Part shown: one piece after another, positions 6,736 through 10,259 of the stretch
Layout of the letters: every line of letters begins with the position of its first letter
Numbering within the stretch: the first letter of the stretch is position 1
Origin: an uncultured Clostridia bacterium
GTDB taxonomy: Bacteria; Bacillota; Clostridia; Oscillospirales; Ruminococcaceae
DNA: 10,259 bases
Reading direction: 5' to 3'
NCBI GenBank assembly: GCA_937891895.1
Contig: CALATN010000214.1
Location: forward strand, 1-10,259
Translations under genes and position numbers: made by a program
Notes under the pieces: generated by a model
Seen by the model: only the letters and a program-made list of their open reading frames with translations
Databases searched by the model: none
Told to the model about the DNA's origin: nothing

Positions 6736-7764
6736 ATGATATTTATTCCTAAGAAAATAAAAATGAAAGATATTGCTGAAAGACTTGGGATAAGCGTTGT
6801 TGCCGTATCTAAAGCATTAAGCGGAAAGTCAGGAGTAAGTGAAGAACTGCGTATACGTATCCGCAAGACAGCGGAGGAAATGGGATATCATTACTCCGAA
6901 ACTGCAAAAAGGAAATCTGAACGAAGCAACAATATAGGAATAATAGTTGCTGAAAGGTATGTTCAGGAGGACTCTTTCTATTTCAAATTCTTCAGACATA
7001 TTTCACAGCTCTTGCAGCTAAGTGAACATTACGCTTTTTTTCAGACTCTTTCTCAGTCAGCAGAAGAAAAGGTTATTATTCCTAAAATTCTTTTTCAGCA
7101 GCGGGTTGACGGAATAATAATGCTTGGGCAGGTTTCAAAGAAATTTACCAAGGCATTGCTTGAAACAAAAATTCCTGTTGTATTTCTTGATTTCTATAAT
7201 GAACAGATTAACACTGATTGTGTAATTTGCGATAGCTTTTATGCAAGTTATGAGATAACCAACTACCTTATACAAAATGGTCATCGCGATATTGCCTTCG
7301 TTGGAAATATCCGTGCAACAAGCAGTATTCAGGACAGATACCTCGGTTATGAAAAATCATTGATAGAACACAATATTCCACTTCGTGAAAATTATATATT
7401 GAGTGATCGTGATTTGAAAACAGGTCTTCAGACACCTGTTGTTCTTCCGATAGTAATGCCGACAGCTTTTGTATGTAACTGCGATGAAACGGCCTGTATG
7501 CTCATTGCTCAACTTAAGCATCTTGGATATCGCGTACCTGAAGATATTTCTGTAACAGGCTTTGATAATTCGGTTTACAGTACAATAAGTGACCCTAATA
7601 TTACGACAATTGAAGTTAATACAGCATATATGTCTAAGCTTGCTGTTGAAGGCTTGCTGCAAAAAATTGAGAAGCCTAACTTTTCAATGGGAATGGTGCA
7701 CGTTAACGGTCAGATAATCTATAAGGATTCTGTACGTTCGCTGAATTATCCTGAAAAGAAATAA
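6736..7764 (+). CDS. LacI-family transcriptional regulator (second)
   Basis: A 342-residue protein from the ATG at 6736. Residues 11-30 are the helix-turn-helix, MKDIAERLGISVVAVSKALSG, and about 66-340 the effector-binding domain: NNIGIIVAERY, VDGIIMLGQVS, PVVFLDFY, PTAFVCNCDETACMLIAQLKHLGYRVPEDISVTGFDNS. Asp and Asn/Asp residues at these places usually contact the sugar ligand. The hinge reads YSETAKRKSERSNNIG, without the usual PN--AR-L. The start is uncertain: AAAAAGGGG ends directly against the ATG at 6736 (spacing 0). It would sit correctly for an ATT at 6745, giving a PKKIKMKDIAERLG beginning, and the next ATG is at 6763. The HAD gene follows after 18 bases, so the two are probably one operon. 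The sugar and targets are not visible from the neighbourhood. Confidence 0.9.
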   Translation: MIFIPKKIKMKDIAERLGISVVAVSKALSGKSGVSEELRIRIRKTAEEMGYHYSETAKRKSERSNNIGIIVAERYVQEDSFYFKFFRHISQLLQLSEHYAFFQTLSQSAEEKVIIPKILFQQRVDGIIMLGQVSKKFTKALLETKIPVVFLDFYNEQINTDCVICDSFYASYEITNYLIQNGHRDIAFVGNIRATSSIQDRYLGYEKSLIEHNIPLRENYILSDRDLKTGLQTPVVLPIVMPTAFVCNCDETACMLIAQLKHLGYRVPEDISVTGFDNSVYSTISDPNITTIEVNTAYMSKLAVEGLLQKIEKPNFSMGMVHVNGQIIYKDSVRSLNYPEKK

Positions 7765-7782
7765 CAATAAAGGAAGATGAAA

Positions 7783-8421
7783 ATGAATAAAGGAATAATT
7801 TTTGATTTGGACGGAACATTATGGGATTCCTCCGAACAGGTTGTAGCAGCCTGGAATATGGCACTTGCCAAGCGTCCTGAAACAGATTTGCAGATTACAG
7901 TAGCAGATATGACAAGTTATATGGGAAAAACAATGGAAGCAATTGCCGAACTTATGATGCCTGAGATTGAAGTGTCAATCCGCCTTGATATAATGAAGGA
8001 TTGTTGTAATATGGAGCACGAATACCTGCATACACACAGCGGAATTCTTTATCCAAAGCTTGAAGAAACTCTAAAAAAACTCAGCGAAAGTTATAAGCTG
8101 ATTATAGTCAGCAATTGTCAGGACGGCTACATACAAACATTTTTCCATTGCAACCCACAGATCGAAAAATACTTTGCAGATTTTGAGTGTCCTGGAAGAA
8201 CTGGCAAGGGGAAAGGTGAGAATATCAAGCTTGTAATTGAGCGTAATAATCTTGATAAAGCTGTCTATATAGGTGATACACAAGGTGACTGCGACGCTTC
8301 GGATTATGCTGGAGTACCATTTATTCACGCAGCATATGGTTTTGGAAAAATAGACAGGGAGGTACCGAAGATTACAGCCTTTGAGCAAGCTATTGAAGCT
8401 GCTGCCGAAATTATGAAATAA
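7783..8421 (+). CDS. HAD-family phosphatase
   Basis: A 212-residue protein. The start at 7783 is preferred over the ATG at 7777 because AAGGA (7770-7774) is then 8 bases away instead of 2. HAD motifs are complete: motif I FDLDGTLWDS with the nucleophile Asp8 and acid/base Asp10; motif II IIVSNCQ with Ser110; motif III Lys in TGKGKGEN near 142-144; motif IV YIGDTQGDCDASDYAG with Asp165 and Asp169 for magnesium. A helical cap lies between motifs I and II (about 18-85), as in the phosphoglycolate phosphatase/Gph-like subfamily. It should be a cytosolic magnesium-dependent phosphatase of a small phosphorylated metabolite; the substrate cannot be read from sequence. Its cotranscription with a LacI regulator suggests a sugar phosphate, but that is inference. 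Confidence 0.9.
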   Translation: MNKGIIFDLDGTLWDSSEQVVAAWNMALAKRPETDLQITVADMTSYMGKTMEAIAELMMPEIEVSIRLDIMKDCCNMEHEYLHTHSGILYPKLEETLKKLSESYKLIIVSNCQDGYIQTFFHCNPQIEKYFADFECPGRTGKGKGENIKLVIERNNLDKAVYIGDTQGDCDASDYAGVPFIHAAYGFGKIDREVPKITAFEQAIEAAAEIMK

Positions 8422-8944
8422 AAGAAAAAGCCGTGTAAGCAGTAAAAGCGTACACGGCTTTAATATATAAATCTGTTTTTATTTCATTTGCATTACCACG
8501 CAGATGAATAAAGAATGAATTGCTATCAATAAACTTCATTCCAAGCTTTTGCATAAGCTTCTGTGAGTTGTTGTTTCGTTTTTCAGCAAAAGCTTCGACA
8601 TATTCAATATCTGCAGGAAGCGTACTGATAAAATACTTGCATAAACGATAAAATGTCAACGTGCAATGATATTCATGTTTAAGCTGTAATTCCTCGATCA
8701 TAAGCAGCTTATTACTTGTGTAATATTGAATATATCCAATCAGTTTCTCATCAGCAAGACACATCATAATCTGACGTGCAGGCTTATCAAGGGCAGGGGA
8801 AACATTGCCAAGCCAATGAGTCTTTTCCTGTTCGTAAGTTAAATCGGTTGGAGTAATTTCACGCATATTTTCATAAAGCAAGTCAAACAATATTGGCAGA
8901 AATTTTTCTTTTTCATCTTTATTCAAGTATGTAAAAGTAGTCAT
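8411..8944 (-). CDS. GNAT-like N-acetyltransferase, 3' end probably frameshifted
   Basis: A 177-residue frame starting MTTFTYLNKDEKEKF at 8944, with GAGGAA 8 bases upstream. It looks like a GNAT acetyltransferase: RQIMMCLADEKLIGYIQYY (strands 2-3), LMIEELQLKHEYH (strand 4), YRLCKYF, YVEAFAEKRNNNSQKLMQKLGMKFI (strand 5 and the C-terminal Asn/Leu-Gly motif). The canonical Q/R-x-x-G-x-A acetyl-CoA loop is weak, so activity is uncertain. The last 20 residues (TDLYIKAVYAFTAYTAFSFIS) are encoded by the terminator hairpin, and the frame overlaps the HAD gene end by 11 bases. One extra A in the run at 8476-8480 would give EIKNRFIY and a TAA at 8462-8460, exactly at the base of the hairpin. I infer a one-base deletion, either real or a sequencing error. 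Acceptor substrate unknown. Confidence 0.75.
   Translation of the reverse strand: MTTFTYLNKDEKEKFLPILFDLLYENMREITPTDLTYEQEKTHWLGNVSPALDKPARQIMMCLADEKLIGYIQYYTSNKLLMIEELQLKHEYHCTLTFYRLCKYFISTLPADIEYVEAFAEKRNNNSQKLMQKLGMKFIDSNSFFIHLRGNANEIKTDLYIKAVYAFTAYTAFSFIS
8421..8461. terminator. Terminator shared by HAD and GNAT genes
   Basis: AAAGCCGTGTA (8427-8437) pairs perfectly with TACACGGCTTT (8451-8461) around a 13-base loop. On minus it is followed by TTTTTCTTTT, a strong run; on plus only by TTTAATATAT. The better direction is therefore minus, serving the GNAT gene. Confidence 0.85.
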
Positions 8945-8965
8945 ATAATCGTTCCTCATAATAAC

Positions 8966-8997
8966 AAAAAGAGCATCATCAAACGATGATGCTCTTT
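8966..8997 (-). terminator. Terminator of tRNA-Ser(GCT)
   Basis: On minus, AAAGAGCATCATC and GATGATGCTCTTT form a 13-bp perfect stem (8968-8980 with 8985-8997), loop of 4, followed by TT and then G. It starts at the last base of the tRNA CCA and ends about 20 bases before the GNAT start codon, so the GNAT gene may again be reached by read-through from the tRNA. Confidence 0.88.
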
Positions 8998-9087
8998 GGC
9001 GCAGAAGGAGGGATTTGAACCCTCGCGCCGGTTACCCGACCTACGCCCTTAGCAGGGGCGCCTCGTCACCAACTTGAGTACTACTCC
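8997..9087 (-). tRNA. tRNA-Ser (anticodon GCT), acceptor stem damaged
   Basis: On minus, the D-arm CTC-AAGTTGGTGAC-GAG, the anticodon stem CGCCC/GGGCG with loop CTGCTAA, the long variable arm GTCGG-GTAA-CCGGC and the T-arm GAGGG-TTCAAAT-CCCTC are intact. The discriminator is G and CCA is encoded. The anticodon GCT reads AGC/AGT. The 5' acceptor strand is GGAGTAG while the 3' strand CTTCTGC demands GCAGAAG, leaving G2-G71 and T5-T68 mismatches. A TTGACA at 9138-9143 is at the right distance upstream but no -10 box follows it at 16-18 bases. It may be poorly expressed or a pseudo-tRNA. Confidence 0.82.
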
Positions 9088-9115
9088 GTATGTCGCAAAA
9101 TCGGGTGTGATGAGC

Positions 9116-9135
9116 AGCCGATTAAAGCCGATTAG
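9116..9135. repeat. Short tandem duplication
   Basis: AGCCGATTAA (9116-9125) is repeated at once as AGCCGATTAG (9126-9135). It lies just where a -10 box for tRNA-Ser(GCT) would be expected after the TTGACA at 9138-9143. Confidence 0.6.
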
Positions 9136-9151
9136 GTTGTCAAAAAAGAAG

Positions 9152-9178
9152 TGGCGGAGAGGAAGGGATTCTGAACCC
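9152..9178 (-). pseudogene. Duplicated 3' end of tRNA-Ser
   Basis: These 27 bases equal the 3' end of tRNA-Ser(TGA) at 9311-9336, from the T-arm through the acceptor strand CCTCTCC, discriminator G and CCA, except for one inserted base in the T-loop (TTCAGAAT instead of TTCGAAT). No matching GGAGAGG 5' acceptor strand or D-arm exists upstream, so this is not a working tRNA. It is fused to the 68-bp repeat. Confidence 0.75.
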
Positions 9179-9231
9179 CGGTTTTGCGCTATGCCGATAC
9201 TCACCGTAGTTACTGCTCGCAAAACCTTGTG
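9164..9231 (-). repeat. 68-bp hairpin repeat, copy B
   Basis: On minus: CACAAGGTTTTGCG, 29 variable bases containing GTATCG, then CGCAAAACC and GGGGTTCAGAATCCCT. The stem GGTTTTGCG/CGCAAAACC (9218-9226 with 9180-9188) is followed by a T-arm-like hairpin. Copy A lies on the other strand at 9749-9816, with identical ends and a divergent middle. In this copy the end merges into the duplicated tRNA-Ser 3' end. Confidence 0.75.
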
Positions 9232-9247
9232 CATTCCTGCGGAATGC
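9231..9247. repeat. Small perfect hairpin beside the repeat
   Basis: GCATTCC-TGC-GGAATGC is a 7-bp stem with a 3-base loop that abuts the outer end of repeat copy B. It has no T-run and no gene beside it. Confidence 0.5.
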
Positions 9248-9273
9248 GACGTTTCTCGCGCACCAATTCTGTG

Positions 9274-9311
9274 AAACAAGAAGAACACCCGAGAGGGTGT
9301 CCTTCTTGTTT
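9274..9311 (-). terminator. Terminator of tRNA-Ser(TGA)
   Basis: A 17-pair stem (9274-9290 with 9295-9311) closes on a 4-base loop. One position is A-C if read on plus but a G-U pair if read as minus-strand RNA, so the hairpin is best formed in the tRNA transcript. The T-rich tail (CTTCTTGTTT) is partly inside the stem. Confidence 0.75.
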
Positions 9312-9397
9312 GGCGGAGAGGAAGGGATTCGAACCCTTGGCTCTTTCGAGTCACCGGTTTTCAAGACCGGCTCCTTAAACCGCTCGGACACCTCTCC
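9311..9397 (-). tRNA. tRNA-Ser (anticodon TGA)
   Basis: On minus, acceptor GGAGAGG/CCTCTCC, D-arm TCCGAGCGGTTTAAGGA, anticodon stem CCGGT/ACCGG with loop CTTGAAA, a long variable arm ending in AGAGCC, T-arm AAGGG-TTCGAAT-CCCTT, discriminator G and encoded CCA. It reads TCA and, by wobble, other TCN codons. All stems are intact. Confidence 0.96.
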
Positions 9398-9415
9398 GTA
9401 CAGTCAACGCACATT

Positions 9416-9444
9416 ATTTTAGCATCACTGACACGGTTTGTCAA
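9416..9444 (-). promoter_or_regulatory. Promoter of tRNA-Ser(TGA)
   Basis: On minus, TTGACA (9439-9444) and TAAAAT (9416-9421) are 17 bases apart, about 20 bases before the tRNA 5' end. Confidence 0.85.
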
Positions 9445-9505
9445 GTAAAAAGCCGTAATTAAATCAACTATTTCAAAAATAATTAAAAAAGTTGTCGTTT
9501 TCACC

Positions 9506-9534
9506 TTGACAAGTGAAAATAAATTCATTATAAT
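9506..9534 (+). promoter_or_regulatory. Promoter of tRNA-Ser(GGA)
   Basis: A full-consensus TTGACA (9506-9511) and TATAAT (9529-9534) are 17 bases apart. The start point near 9541 leaves a 5' leader of about 28 bases to be removed by RNase P. Confidence 0.93.
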
Positions 9535-9568
9535 AGCATAGCGTTCTGCGGGAACACCGCCTTGACTC

Positions 9569-9660
9569 GGAGAAGTCGCGTAGTTGGTCGAGCGCGCACG
9601 ATTGGAAATCGTGTAACCGTTAAAAGCGGTTCGAGGGTTCGAATCCCTCCTTCTCCGCCA
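9569..9660 (+). tRNA. tRNA-Ser (anticodon GGA)
   Basis: Acceptor GGAGAAG/CTTCTCC, anticodon stem CACGA/TCGTG with loop TTGGAAA, a long variable arm AACCG-TTAAAAG-CGGTT, T-arm GAGGG-TTCGAAT-CCCTC, discriminator G and encoded CCA. It reads TCC/TCT codons. All stems pair. Confidence 0.96.
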
Positions 9661-9698
9661 AACAGACAGCCACCCCAATGGGGTGGCTGTCTGTTTTT
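9661..9698 (+). terminator. Terminator of tRNA-Ser(GGA)
   Basis: A perfect 16-bp stem (9661-9676 with 9680-9695) with the 3-base loop AAT is followed by a run of T. It starts right after the CCA. Confidence 0.95.
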
Positions 9699-9724
9699 AT
9701 GTAGAGGATGATATGAGAACCCTA

Positions 9725-9749
9725 GAAAAGACCGCCGCGCGGTCTTTTC
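9725..9749. terminator. Terminator-like hairpin before repeat copy A
   Basis: GAAAAGACCGC (9725-9735) pairs perfectly with GCGGTCTTTTC (9739-9749) around a 3-base loop, with A and T runs forming the outer pairs, so it could act in both directions. It touches the first base of repeat copy A. No gene ends here on either strand. Confidence 0.5.
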
Positions 9750-9816
9750 ACAGGTTTTGCGTAAGCAATGTGGGGGTATCGCTATCGTTGGCGCAAAACC
9801 GGGGTTCAGAATCCCT
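9749..9816 (+). repeat. 68-bp hairpin repeat, copy A
   Basis: CACAGGTTTTGCG, 30 variable bases containing GTATCG, CGCAAAACC and GGGGTTCAGAATCCCT. The outer stem is GGTTTTGCG (9753-9761) with CGCAAAACC (9792-9800). In this copy an inner stem CAATG/CGTTG can also form. The last 25 bases, from CGCAAAACC on, are identical to copy B on the opposite strand. Unlike copy B, it does not continue into a tRNA acceptor end but into CCTGTTTCTTTT. Confidence 0.75.
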
Positions 9817-9852
9817 CCTGTTTCTTTTATCGTATCTATCCCTTTCTCCCTC

Positions 9853-9881
9853 TTGACGAATCGACATATTTCGTTTATAAT
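9853..9881 (+). promoter_or_regulatory. Promoter of the TM2-like gene
   Basis: TTGACG (9853-9858) and TATAAT (9876-9881) are 17 bases apart, with the start point expected near 9888, about 26 bases before the ATG. Confidence 0.88.
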
Positions 9882-9913
9882 TTAACTATCCCAATTTTGA
9901 AGGAGGAAACGTT

Positions 9914-10156
9914 ATGGATAACAAGGTATTGTTCGGTGTTATGTGCATCATCTTCAACTCCCTGGGCGTTCCTTGCTTTATGCAGGGTCGCGTGAGTACG
10001 GGCATCCTGCGCATCGTGCTGGGCGTCGTTACCTGCGGTGTCATCGGCGTGATCAACGAGATCATGGGTATCATCCTGGGCATCAAGGTGCTGAAGATGA
10101 GCGACGAGGAGTACGCCGAGCAGAAGGCCACCATCGCTATGGGCGTGCCCAAGTAA
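9914..10156 (+). CDS. Small TM2-like membrane protein, atypical composition
   Basis: An 80-residue protein from the ATG at 9914, with a strong AAGGAGG site ending at 9906. Two hydrophobic segments, about 4-20 (VLFGVMCIIFNSLGVPC) and 31-57 (ILRIVLGVVTCGVIGVINEIMGIILGI), flank a short turn with MQGRVSTGILRI. This is the TM2-domain pattern of two membrane helices joined by a G-x-x-G-x-L/I turn; the C-terminal 20 residues are charged. TM2 proteins are common small bacterial membrane proteins with no established reaction. Codon use is strongly G/C-ending (CTG, ATC, GTG, CGC, AAG), unlike all other genes of the window, which prefer A/T endings. It stands alone, with its own promoter and terminator, beside tRNA genes and repeats. 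Together these suggest recent transfer from a higher-GC gut Clostridia relative. Confidence 0.8.
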   Translation: MDNKVLFGVMCIIFNSLGVPCFMQGRVSTGILRIVLGVVTCGVIGVINEIMGIILGIKVLKMSDEEYAEQKATIAMGVPK

Positions 10157-10176
10157 TTCGGTTGACCTAACAGAAA

Positions 10177-10208
10177 AACAAGCCGGAGTATTCTCCGGCT
10201 TGTTTTTT
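10177..10208 (+). terminator. Terminator of the TM2-like gene
   Basis: AACAAGCCGGAG (10177-10188) pairs perfectly with CTCCGGCTTGTT (10193-10204) around TATT, followed by T to 10208. The 50 bases after it hold no recognisable feature apart from a short GC-rich inverted repeat cut by the window end. Confidence 0.93.
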
Positions 10209-10259
10209 ATCCATAATATAGGGTAGAGCAACAAATCCGAACCCGCCTTAAAGCGGCGG

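Noticed and set aside
9140..9391. Open frames across the tRNA-Ser genes, with translations such as RVRIPSSPP, ERKGFEPLALSS and RRRRDSNPR
   Set aside because: These are the well-known spurious translations of tRNA-Ser T-arms and acceptor ends; they overlap intact tRNA genes and have no ribosome binding site.
9713..9856. 47-codon frame after GAGG on plus
   Set aside because: It runs through the orphan hairpin, repeat copy A and the -35 box of the TM2-like gene; its partial match to the other strand copy is explained by the DNA repeat.
1..10259. CRISPR arrays, transposases, integrase genes, toxin-antitoxin pairs and known riboswitches
   Set aside because: No regularly spaced repeats, no mobile-element proteins and no recognisable riboswitch cores were seen on either strand.

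Overview
The window looks like chromosome from a low-GC Clostridia (Firmicutes), most like Ruminococcus or a close Oscillospiraceae relative. The basis is AT-rich codon use, AAGGA/GGAGG ribosome binding sites, several textbook TTGACA-17-TATAAT type promoters, long-armed tRNA-Ser genes with encoded CCA, and a Ser/Thr-rich CotH-kinase lipoprotein. This is inference from style and gene content; no search was run.

Layout. 1-2020: the 3' end of a tRNA-modifying methyltransferase (MnmM/YtqB) converges, across a shared hairpin terminator, on a minus-strand CotH-kinase lipoprotein with its own promoter and a perfect palindrome upstream. 2180-3670: a polytopic membrane protein of unknown function lies directly behind the terminator of a tRNA-Thr(CGT) gene, so it may depend on read-through from the tRNA promoter. 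3690-5056: the divergent promoter drives a membrane protein whose outer domain resembles a signal peptidase I but whose catalytic residues are replaced, with a 240-residue cytosolic tail.

5055-8461: two LacI-family regulators are divergently arranged around a 670-bp AT-rich intergenic region holding two strong promoters, a pair of similar inverted repeats that could be operators, a long structured leader for the minus-strand regulator, and an unassigned terminator-like hairpin. The plus-strand regulator forms an operon with a HAD phosphatase. No transporter or sugar-enzyme genes sit beside either regulator. A minus-strand GNAT acetyltransferase converges on the HAD gene, and its reading frame runs through its own terminator, which suggests a one-base loss near the 3' end.

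8966-9816: a tRNA-Ser cluster (GCT and TGA on minus, GGA on plus). Scattered in it are a duplicated 3' end of tRNA-Ser and two copies of a 68-bp hairpin repeat ending in a T-arm-like sequence. tRNA-Ser(GCT) has two acceptor mismatches and no visible -10 box. 9853-10208: a short TM2-like membrane protein with its own promoter and terminator and clearly higher GC than everything before it, suggesting acquisition. The last 50 bases hold no recognisable gene.

The best candidates for undescribed biology are the pseudo-signal-peptidase protein and the tRNA-Ser-associated repeat. No complete new multi-gene system is visible.
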